Assembly: GCF_030524025.1 (NCBI RefSeq)
Contig: NZ_JAUNHI010000008.1
Span: 24,748-88,747 of the forward strand
Reading direction: 5' to 3'
Origin: Actinomyces sp.
GTDB lineage: Bacteria; Actinomycetota; Actinomycetes; Actinomycetales; Actinomycetaceae
DNA length: 64,000 bases
In this document: positions 46,206 to 52,924 of the stretch, piece by piece
Layout: each line of letters starts with the position of its first letter
Position numbering within the stretch: the first letter of the stretch is position 1
Program-made: the position numbers and the translations under genes
The notes under the pieces: model-generated
Told to the model about the DNA's origin: nothing
What the model saw: only the letters and a program-made list of their open reading frames with translations
The model's database searches: none

Positions 46206-46211
46206 TATCTT
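46206..46211 (+). promoter_or_regulatory. -10 element of TAP lipoprotein gene (46218)
   Basis: TATCTT ends 6 nt before the ATG at 46218; no ribosome site is present, so the mRNA is likely leaderless. Confidence 0.55.
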
Positions 46212-46217
46212 CGTGAC

Positions 46218-48134
46218 ATGCGATCACCAACCTCCCCCATGCGGCGCGCCACCTACGCGCTGGCAGCACTCGCCGTCTCCGCCTCACTGGCCGCCTGCGA
46301 ACCCGGCCTTGACCCCCAGAGCGCCGGCCCGAGCCCGACGGGCTCGCCGACGAGTGCTCCTTCGGCAGCGCCGTCTCAGGCGCAGGACGACTCGACCGCG
46401 AGTGGGGCCCCCGCAACCGCCACCGCCGCGGCCCCGAGCGCGCCCCCCCCCGCCCCCACCGGACCCACCGGCGGCACTGGGGGCACGGGCGGCACCGGCG
46501 CAACACACACCGGGGGGGGCGCCCCGCCCCCCCCCCCGGCCGAGCCGACCTCGGATCCCACCGCTCCTGCCGTCCCGGCCGGCCTCGAGTCCTTCTACGG
46601 CCAGCAGGTGTCCTGGGAGGCCTGCGCCGACGGCGCAGCCGGCGCCCAGTGTGCGACGGTGAGCGTCCCCCTCGACTACGACGACCCCACCGGAACCACC
46701 ATCTCCATCGCGCTGCGGCGGCACTCGGCCTCCGACGGCCAGCCCGAGAACGGGGCCCTGTTCCTCAACCCCGGCGGCCCCGGCGAGAGCGGGACCGCCT
46801 TCGTGGCCGCGGCCGCGAGCCAGTACACCCCGGAGATGCTCGCCGCCTACGACCTCATCGGCTTCGACCCGCGCGGCACCGGCGACTCCACCCACCTCAC
46901 GTGCTGGGCCCCGGATGAGGCCGCCGGGAGCGGATCGACCGGCTCCGCCGCCACCGGCACTGAGGAGGCGCCCCTGGCCGAGCAGGAGGAGGCCGCCGCG
47001 GCCGAGGACGAGCTGAGCCAGGCCGCCGCCCTCGTCGAGGCACAGGTGGCTGCCGGCAGCGCCCAGGCGGCCGCCTGCCGGCAGTACTCGGAGGTCCCCG
47101 AGCTCATCGACCATATGAGCACCGCTGAGGCCGCGCGTGACCTCGACATCCTGCGCGCCGTCGTCGGCGAACCGGAGCTGGACTACCTCGGCTACTCCTA
47201 CGGCACCGAGCTGGGCGCCGCCTACATCGCCCTGTTCCCGGACAATGTCGGGCGCACGGTCCTGGACAGCGCCGTCGACCCGTCCCTGAGCCGTGATGAG
47301 TCCCGCGAGGCGCAGATGGCCACCCGGGAGGGCCGGGTCCGCCAGTACCTCGAGTTCTGCCTGACGCAGGAGGGCTGCCCCTTGACCGGCACGGTCGAGG
47401 AGGCCACCTCCCAGCTCATCGACTTCGTCAACTCCGTCGCCGAGCAGCCGCTCACCGTCACCCTCGATGACCAGACCTCCCAGATGGATATCCAGACCGT
47501 CTACACGGTGATCACCAACCTCGCCCTGGCCCGCGAGGAGTACTGGCCAAGCCTCACGATGGCCCTCACCGCTGCGATGACCCAGCGCGACGCCAGCGAG
47601 CTGGCACGCCTCGCGGCGCAGGCTCCGAGCACCGGACAGCTCGACCCGAGCCCGGACACCGAGGCCGCCCTGGTGTCCAACGTCGCCTACTCGGTCGTCA
47701 CCTGTTCTGACGACCCGGTCCAGGGGGACGCGGCCGCGTGGGCCGAGGACCTCATCGCCGACAACGAGGCCTACCCGTTCACGGCGATGACGATCGGCTC
47801 CTCTTCATTCCTGGAGCCCTTCTGCCAGGGCCTGGGTGTCGCCGCCTCGCCCGTGCCGGGTGATCTGTCGCGGGCCAAGACCGAGCCCGTCCTCGTCGTC
47901 GGCGTCACCGGCGATCCGCAGACCCCCTACGCGTGGTCGCAGTCCCTGGCCTCCCAGCTGCGCAACGGCCACCTGCTGACGGTCACCAACTACCAGCACG
48001 GCGCGACGGCGCTCAACAGCTGTGCGACGGCCGCCGTCAGCGAGTTCCTCGTCACCGGCACGCTGCCCGCCGACGATCAGACCTGCCCGATCGACCCCCT
48101 GCCGCAGGCCGCCGCTGAGGCCCTCGCCCAGTAG
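46218..48134 (+). CDS. TAP-family alpha/beta hydrolase lipoprotein with low-complexity linker
   Basis: A 638-residue lipoprotein paralogous to the one at 39108. Signal helix and lipobox SLAACEP, then a linker of about 85 residues rich in Ser/Thr/Pro/Gly/Ala encoded by C9, G8 and C11 runs (46443-46451, 46512-46519, 46527-46537). The hydrolase has NPGGPGESG, YLGYSYGTELG (nucleophile Ser), VVGVTGDPQTPYAWSQSL (acid) and VTNYQHGATAL (His). An inserted Glu/Ala-rich loop follows CWAPDE. The start ATG 46218 is supported by the -10 at 46206; ATG 46239 is an alternative. A perfect terminator follows the stop. Confidence 0.85.
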   Translation: MRSPTSPMRRATYALAALAVSASLAACEPGLDPQSAGPSPTGSPTSAPSAAPSQAQDDSTASGAPATATAAAPSAPPPAPTGPTGGTGGTGGTGATHTGGGAPPPPPAEPTSDPTAPAVPAGLESFYGQQVSWEACADGAAGAQCATVSVPLDYDDPTGTTISIALRRHSASDGQPENGALFLNPGGPGESGTAFVAAAASQYTPEMLAAYDLIGFDPRGTGDSTHLTCWAPDEAAGSGSTGSAATGTEEAPLAEQEEAAAAEDELSQAAALVEAQVAAGSAQAAACRQYSEVPELIDHMSTAEAARDLDILRAVVGEPELDYLGYSYGTELGAAYIALFPDNVGRTVLDSAVDPSLSRDESREAQMATREGRVRQYLEFCLTQEGCPLTGTVEEATSQLIDFVNSVAEQPLTVTLDDQTSQMDIQTVYTVITNLALAREEYWPSLTMALTAAMTQRDASELARLAAQAPSTGQLDPSPDTEAALVSNVAYSVVTCSDDPVQGDAAAWAEDLIADNEAYPFTAMTIGSSSFLEPFCQGLGVAASPVPGDLSRAKTEPVLVVGVTGDPQTPYAWSQSLASQLRNGHLLTVTNYQHGATALNSCATAAVSEFLVTGTLPADDQTCPIDPLPQAAAEALAQ

Positions 48135-48152
48135 TTGCCTGCCCTTGTCACA

Positions 48153-48189
48153 GAGCGCCCCGCCCACCACTGTGGTGGGCGGGGCGCTC
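48153..48189. terminator. bidirectional hairpin terminator
   Basis: Perfect 17-bp stem, left arm GAGCGCCCCGCCCACCA, loop CTG, between the converging TAP and DUF3060 genes. Confidence 0.8.
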
Positions 48190-48238
48190 CGCCGTCCGCG
48201 CATCAAGTGCGCCGGGCCCGTGACGGCCGGGGCGGACG

Positions 48239-48883
48239 TCAGTCCTCCCCCTGCCGGCGGGTCTCCGTGTTGGCTCCCACGGCGGTGACCACTGGGGTGT
48301 TGCCGGCCCACACGACATCGGCGTTGGCACCCCTGACCTCCACCGTGCCGAGGTCGCGGACGTACACGCTGGCGTTGCCGCCCACGACGACGAGGCTTTC
48401 GACGTAGTCGGCCACGAGCCACACGTTGGAGCCCATGATCGTCAGGCTCGTCACGTCCCCCTCGATCCGGACATCGGCGTTGTCCTCGGTGATGACAACC
48501 GTCCCGTCGCCCGCGCTGATGACCTGGTCGACGTTCTGCTCCGCGTTGAGCCAGTCGTCGTCGGTGATCGTCACCTGGGCGCCGGGCCTGTCCTCGGACG
48601 AGGCGGCGGTTCCGGTCGATCTTGCCGCGTCCGCCGTCGGCGTCGAGCCCGCCGAGGCCGCCGGAGAGGCGGCGCCCGGGGAGGCCAGGGTCCCGGTGGT
48701 GGCCGCCCCGCTGTCTCCCGCCGCCGCCACCGCGGAGCCCGACTCGGCCGAGGCGGCGGAGGAGGACTGCGCGGCGGGCTCGTCGGCCGGCAAGCCGATG
48801 GTCACCGAGCAGGCGCTCAGGGCCAGGGCGAGCGCGCCGCAGGTCAGCAGGGTCAGGGGACGAGTGGCTCGTGTCATGTGCAT
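48239..48883 (-). CDS. DUF3060-type lipoprotein
   Basis: A 214-residue lipoprotein: signal helix and lipobox ALSACSV (Cys about residue 25), a Ser/Ala/Thr-rich linker to about residue 105, then a beta-rich domain with short repeating strands (VVITEDNADVRIEGDVTS, SLVVVGGNASVYVRDLG, VEVRGANADVVWAGNTPVV), the pattern of DUF3060. The domain probably forms a small beta-helix on the outer surface. It is the last gene of the lipoprotein/two-component module. Its promoter resembles that of the OmpA-type gene. Function unknown. Confidence 0.72.
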   Translation of the reverse strand: MHMTRATRPLTLLTCGALALALSACSVTIGLPADEPAAQSSSAASAESGSAVAAAGDSGAATTGTLASPGAASPAASAGSTPTADAARSTGTAASSEDRPGAQVTITDDDWLNAEQNVDQVISAGDGTVVITEDNADVRIEGDVTSLTIMGSNVWLVADYVESLVVVGGNASVYVRDLGTVEVRGANADVVWAGNTPVVTAVGANTETRRQGED

Positions 48884-48889
48884 GGTCGT

Positions 48890-48921
48890 AACCTACGGCC
48901 GCCGTGTCGCCCCCCGGTCGT
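48890..48921 (-). promoter_or_regulatory. promoter of DUF3060 gene with 11-bp CGAC repeats
   Basis: -10 TAGGTT (48890-48895) ends 6 nt before the ATG. Upstream, on the minus strand, GCGAC (48906-48910) and ACGAC (48917-48921) are spaced 11 bp. The same layout precedes the OmpA-type gene. Confidence 0.6.
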
Positions 48922-48958
48922 GGGGGGGGGGGGGGGGGTGGCCCCGCCCCCCCCCCCC
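48922..48958. repeat. G17 and C12 homopolymer runs
   Basis: Seventeen G (48922-48938) and twelve C (48947-48958) separated by TGGCCCCG, directly upstream of the CGAC repeats of the DUF3060 promoter. Length is likely to vary between cells and is hard to sequence. Confidence 0.8.
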
Positions 48959-49021
48959 GCGACAGCGGTCCGACATCAGGCCGACGGGACGGCACGTCGA
49001 GGCCGCAGAGCGGACTGGGCC

Positions 49022-49111
49022 GGCGATTCCGGGGCGCTGCGGTGGGTCCGAGGCTCGGTCGATGGGTCCGGGGCTCTGCGGTGATTCCGGGGCAGACACC
49101 CCCGGAATCAC
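49022..49111. repeat. TCCGGGGC repeats and hairpin after OmpA-type gene
   Basis: Four degenerate 19-20-bp units of the form GGTGRKTCCGGGGCTCTGC (from 49022, 49041, 49061 and 49080). The last forms a perfect 12-bp hairpin (GTGATTCCGGGG at 49081-49092 with 49100-49111), about 55 nt past the OmpA-type stop. A partial 23-bp repeat (CGAGATCGGGAC) lies at 49136-49147. Confidence 0.6.
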
Positions 49112-49164
49112 GTCCCCAGCTCCGGGCCCCCTCGCCGAGATCGGGACCGCAGGGCCCGGGAGCC

Positions 49165-50430
49165 TCAGAAGGCCGGCACGAACACCTCCACCCTCCGGTT
49201 GAGCTGGCGACCGGCCGGGTTGTCCGAGCCATCGGGATTCTCATTGGGCGCCACCGGCTGGGTCTCCCCGTAACCGGCGGACTCCAGGGTCGCCGTCACC
49301 GCTTGGGCACGCAGCGCCTCGGCCACCGCCGCCGCGCGGTCCTCCGACAGTGTCTGGTTGAAGGCCTCGTCCGACACCGAGTCGGTGTGCCCGTAGACGT
49401 AGGCCAGCGGGGCACCCGAGTCCGTGAGCACCCCCGCCAGGGCCGCCAGCGTCTCGGCCGCGTCGGCGCGCACTTGGGAGGACCCGAAGTCGAAGAGCAC
49501 CCCGTCCTCCACGGTGATGACCGTCCCGCAGGACTCGACCGGGTTGATGGCGTCGATCGTCGGGAAGTCCCCGATATCCGGCACCGCGGGCAGGTCCTCG
49601 ACCTCGACCTCGACGCCGTTGACCTCGCCGTTTCCGTCGCCGTAGTTGTTGATGGTCAGGCCGGTGGCGGTGTCGGTGTAGTTGCCCGAGCCATCGCCGT
49701 AGTTGTTGATCGTCACCGTCCCGTTGGAGTAGTTGCCCGAGCCATCGCCGTAGAGGTTGATCACCTCGCCGGTGGCACTGTTCGACCAGTTGCCCGAGCC
49801 GTCGCCGTAGACATTGACGGTCAGCGTGCCGTCGGCGTAGTTGCCCGAGCCATCACCGTAGACGTTGATGACGATGCCGGTGGCGGTGTCGGTGTAGTTG
49901 CCCGACCCGTCGCCGTAGTTGTTGATCGTGACCGTCCCACTCGTGTAGTTGCCCGAGCCGTCACCGTAGTTGTTGACGGTCGTGTCGGAGTCGGAGTACG
50001 TCCCTGAGCCGTCACCGTAGAAGGTCGCGGTGCGGTCGCTGGACTGGAGCGTGCCCGCCTCGTCGCAGCGGGCCGGGGCGACGGTGACCCCCGGGACCGA
50101 GGAGATGTCCCGGGTCAGGTCGGGTGTGAAGACCGAGCCCGCGCTCGTGAGCAGGGACAGGTCGGGCAGCGTGAACAGGGGCACCGGCGGGATCTGGCCG
50201 GCCTCGTAGCCCGGCGCAGCGGGCAGGCCCGATGAGGCCGAGGCGCTTGCGGAGACGCTCGCGGCCCGGGTGGCCGGGTCGGTGGCCGCCGAGGAGCCGG
50301 CGGCGGCAGCCGGGGCGGCGGTCGTCTCGGCGTCGGAGGCCGAGGTCCCGCACCCGCTCAAGGCCAGGGAGCCCGCTGTCAGCGCGGCCAGGACGACGGT
50401 GGGGAGGGGAAGGAGACGGTGTCGTTGCAT
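49165..50430 (-). CDS. OmpA-family lipoprotein with GDGSGNY repeats
   Basis: A 421-residue lipoprotein. Lipobox LALSGCG (Cys about 27), an acidic/Ala linker, a region with PVPLFTLPDLSLL, then eight copies of YGDGSG- or YGDGNG- units, alternately 17 and 19 residues long (residues about 135-270), predicted to stack as a beta-solenoid. The C-terminus is an OmpA-like peptidoglycan-binding domain with VLFDFGSSQVRADAAETL, YGHTDSVSDEAFNQTLSEDR and QLNRRVEV. Lipid anchor plus peptidoglycan binding suggests it spans the cell-wall zone. It belongs to the two-component module. Confidence 0.8.
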   Translation of the reverse strand: MQRHRLLPLPTVVLAALTAGSLALSGCGTSASDAETTAAPAAAAGSSAATDPATRAASVSASASASSGLPAAPGYEAGQIPPVPLFTLPDLSLLTSAGSVFTPDLTRDISSVPGVTVAPARCDEAGTLQSSDRTATFYGDGSGTYSDSDTTVNNYGDGSGNYTSGTVTINNYGDGSGNYTDTATGIVINVYGDGSGNYADGTLTVNVYGDGSGNWSNSATGEVINLYGDGSGNYSNGTVTINNYGDGSGNYTDTATGLTINNYGDGNGEVNGVEVEVEDLPAVPDIGDFPTIDAINPVESCGTVITVEDGVLFDFGSSQVRADAAETLAALAGVLTDSGAPLAYVYGHTDSVSDEAFNQTLSEDRAAAVAEALRAQAVTATLESAGYGETQPVAPNENPDGSDNPAGRQLNRRVEVFVPAF

Positions 50431-50436
50431 GGTCGT

Positions 50437-50480
50437 AACTTATGCGCTCCGTTGTCGCCCCACCGTCGCCCGGCTGTCGC
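50437..50480 (-). promoter_or_regulatory. promoter of OmpA-type gene with three 11-bp CGAC repeats
   Basis: -10 TAAGTT (50437-50442) ends 6 nt before the ATG at 50430. On the minus strand GCGAC occurs at 50454-50458, 50465-50469 and 50476-50480, exactly 11 bp apart, as expected for an OmpR-family site. Confidence 0.6.
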
Positions 50481-50505
50481 GATCCCGCGACACCCGGGGC
50501 GGGCC

Positions 50506-51468
50506 TCAGCCGTCGGCCGCCCGGGAGCCCTGAGGCGGGGGCCCGGAGACCGGCAGCGTCATCCACACGCGGGTGCCCACGCCCTCGCGCGAGGCCAGGG
50601 AGACCGTCCCGCCGTGCCGTTCGGCGATCGTGCGCACCAGCGCCAGCCCCAGCCCCGACCCGGGCAGGCCACGGGCGTTGCCGGCCCGGCCGAGCTCACG
50701 GAAGACCACCTCGAGGTCCTGCTCGGGCACACCGATGCCGGTGTCGGCCACCTCGATGGTCACCGCGCCGGACTCCTCGCGCCCACGGACCTCGACCAGC
50801 CCACCGCCGGGGGTGTACTTGGCCGCGTTGGCGACAATGTTGTAGACCGCCGAGTAGAGCAGGTCGCCGTCGCCGCGCACATGGGGCAGCGGCCACGGCG
50901 CGGCCGGCAGGTCCAGGCGCACCCGGACGGCCTCGCCGCGTCCCGCCGCCTCCTCGATGACCGCCCCGACGGCGTCCTGGACGGTCTCGGCGAGGTCGAC
51001 ATCCTCCAGGCCCAGGGCGGAGGTCTCCAGCTCGGCGAGCTTGCGCAGGTCGGTGAGCAGGCGGCTCATGCGCCGCGACTGGGCGTCGACGACCTCGAGG
51101 TTGGGGCCCAGGGCGGGACCGGCGGTGCGCGAGGCGTCGGCGACGGCGGCCCGCACCGCCGTCAGCGGGTTCTTCAGCTCGTGGTCCAGGCGGCGCAGGA
51201 ACTGGCGGTGCCGGGCGCGGGCCTCGTCCTGCGCGCGCTGGGCCGCCGCGCGCTCCCGGTCCGCCACCAGGCGGCGGACGGTGGACACGAGGGCGGCCGC
51301 CAGGACGATGAGCAGGCCGGCAACCAGAACGAGCAGGGACATCCGGGAGGCGACCGTCACCGTCAGGTCGGGCTGCGTCAGGTGGGCGGCGGCGGCCAGG
51401 GCCAGGACCACGGCGGCGGCCAGCACCCACCGCAGGACGCCGAGCACGCGTCGGGGCCTGGCGCTCAC
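50506..51468 (-). CDS. sensor histidine kinase of lipoprotein module
   Basis: A 320-residue kinase with two membrane helices (about 10-30 and 43-62) joined by only a dozen residues, so it has no extracytoplasmic sensor domain. The phosphorylation site is LDHELKNPLTAV (His96), and the ATPase part has NIVANAAKYTPGG, VADTGIGVPEQ and GSGLGLALVRTIAE. Its start overlaps the response regulator stop by 4 nt. Such intramembrane-type kinases usually read signals through membrane partners; the lipoproteins around it are candidates. Confidence 0.85.
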   Translation of the reverse strand: MSARPRRVLGVLRWVLAAAVVLALAAAAHLTQPDLTVTVASRMSLLVLVAGLLIVLAAALVSTVRRLVADRERAAAQRAQDEARARHRQFLRRLDHELKNPLTAVRAAVADASRTAGPALGPNLEVVDAQSRRMSRLLTDLRKLAELETSALGLEDVDLAETVQDAVGAVIEEAAGRGEAVRVRLDLPAAPWPLPHVRGDGDLLYSAVYNIVANAAKYTPGGGLVEVRGREESGAVTIEVADTGIGVPEQDLEVVFRELGRAGNARGLPGSGLGLALVRTIAERHGGTVSLASREGVGTRVWMTLPVSGPPPQGSRAADG

Positions 51469-52178
51469 ACGTGGACCTCGGCGCGGAAACGGTAGCCGAC
51501 CGAGGGGATCGTCTCGATGTAGATCGGGTGTGAGGCGTCGTCGCTCAGTTCCCGTCGGATCTCACGGATCCGGTGGTCGACGGCGCGGGTCGAGGAGGCG
51601 AAGTCGATGCCCCACAGCGCCGACAGGAGCGCCTCCCGGGTGTGGAACTCCTTGGGGTGGCTCATGAGGTAGTCGAGCAGGGTCACGGCCTTGGGCGTCA
51701 AGATGACCTCCTTGCCCGCCAGGGTCACGCGTCTGCTCGCACGGTCCAGCACCAGGGCGCCGGCCACGAGCCTGCTCGCCGCCGTCAGCGGCTGGGTGGA
51801 CCCCATGGTCCGGCGCAGGACGGCCCGGATGCGCGAGGCCAGCTCGGCGGGGTCGAAGGGCTTGGACAGGTAGTCGTCGGCTCCGTCGTCCAGGGCGGAG
51901 ACGCGCTCGTAGGAGGCGTCGAGCTGGGTGAGCAGGATGATGGGCGTCCAGCTGCCGCGGGCGCGCAGGCGGCGGACGAGCTCGCGCCCGTCCATGCGGG
52001 GCATGATGACGTCGGAGACGACGATGTCGACCTCGTAGGAGCCGAGCAGGTCCAGCGCCTCCATCCCGTCGCCGGCCAGCAGCACGCGGTACCCGCTGCG
52101 TTCCAGGTAGGGGCCCAGCGAGGCGCGGATCGGCGCCTCGTCGTCGACGAGCAGAACGGTGGCGGTGGACTCGCGCAT
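51465..52178 (-). CDS. OmpR-family response regulator of lipoprotein module
   Basis: A 237-residue regulator. The receiver has VDDEAPI, phosphoacceptor Asp56 (DIVVSDVIMPRMDG), Thr in LLTQLDA and Lys in DYLSKPFDPAELAS; the winged-helix domain (about 135-235) ends in VDHRIREIRRELSDD and ETIPSVGYRFRAEV. It sits between a DUF3060 lipoprotein gene (10 nt upstream) and its kinase. The CGAC direct repeats before the two downstream lipoprotein genes are its probable targets. Confidence 0.88.
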   Translation of the reverse strand: MRESTATVLLVDDEAPIRASLGPYLERSGYRVLLAGDGMEALDLLGSYEVDIVVSDVIMPRMDGRELVRRLRARGSWTPIILLTQLDASYERVSALDDGADDYLSKPFDPAELASRIRAVLRRTMGSTQPLTAASRLVAGALVLDRASRRVTLAGKEVILTPKAVTLLDYLMSHPKEFHTREALLSALWGIDFASSTRAVDHRIREIRRELSDDASHPIYIETIPSVGYRFRAEVHV

Positions 52179-52188
52179 CGGTTCCTCA

Positions 52189-52746
52189 CTACTCCTGCCG
52201 GCTGACGGTGTTGCCGGCGCCGGAGTCGGAGACGACCGGCTCCCCGGTCAAGTAGTACACGGAGATGCCCGCTCCCTTAAGGACGATCGTCTCGGCACTG
52301 CGCACGTAGACAACGGTGTCGGCGCCCGAGACGGTGAGCGTGCCGACGTCGCCCGCGGCGACCGTGCTCATCGCGCCCTGGACCGTCAGGGAGTCGAGGT
52401 CGCCCGTGAGGTTGTAGGTGCCCAGGGCCCCAGTGATCGTGTAGTCCCCGGAGACGGATTGAGCGGGCTCGCCCTCGACGACTGCCAGCCAGTCGGGGTC
52501 GGTGATCCCCTCCGTGCCGGTGCCGGCGGAGGTCGTCCCGGTGGACTCGGCGTCCTCGGTGGCGGTCGTCCCGGCGGCGTCGGTCGCCGTAGTGGCACCG
52601 GTGCTCGTCTCGGCGGCAGCCTCGGAGGAACGTGTGGCGGCGGCTTCGTCGCCCTCCGAGGCGCCCCCCAGACTGATCGAGCATGCCCCCAGGGACAGGC
52701 CCAGGGCGAGGATGGTCACGGGAGCAAGGAGGCGGGATGCGTTCAT
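52189..52746 (-). CDS. DUF3060-type lipoprotein, first gene of module
   Basis: A 185-residue lipoprotein: signal helix and lipobox SLGACSI (Cys about 22), a Thr/Ala/Ser/Glu-rich linker to about residue 80, then short beta strands (VSGDYTITGALGTYNLTGDL, SLTVQGAMSTV, LTVSGADTVVYVR, IVLKGAGISVYYL). It resembles the protein encoded at 48239. The ATG has AAGGAAC upstream. It lies 10 nt before the response regulator, so it shares its transcript and could act as a sensor input. Function unknown. Confidence 0.7.
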   Translation of the reverse strand: MNASRLLAPVTILALGLSLGACSISLGGASEGDEAAATRSSEAAAETSTGATTATDAAGTTATEDAESTGTTSAGTGTEGITDPDWLAVVEGEPAQSVSGDYTITGALGTYNLTGDLDSLTVQGAMSTVAAGDVGTLTVSGADTVVYVRSAETIVLKGAGISVYYLTGEPVVSDSGAGNTVSRQE

Positions 52747-52924
52747 GGGAGTTCCTTCAGTGCTGGCGAGGACAGGTTAGCGGTGGCGACCGGCGGCCGC
52801 ACAGCCGTGTCCACGACGTTAGGGGCTCAATGCGCCAGGGGTGTCGTGACCAGGTCGCAGGTCTGCGACGAAGCCCCAGCGCGCGACGGCGTGGCGGCGG
52901 TCGGCAGTCTCCGGGGCCGGGGTC

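Noticed and set aside
46202..46220. GTGATAT/GTGACAT pair at 11-bp spacing as a TCACAG-type regulator site
   Set aside because: The bases are better explained as the TATCTT -10 element and start codon of the TAP gene; similarity to the other repeats is partial.
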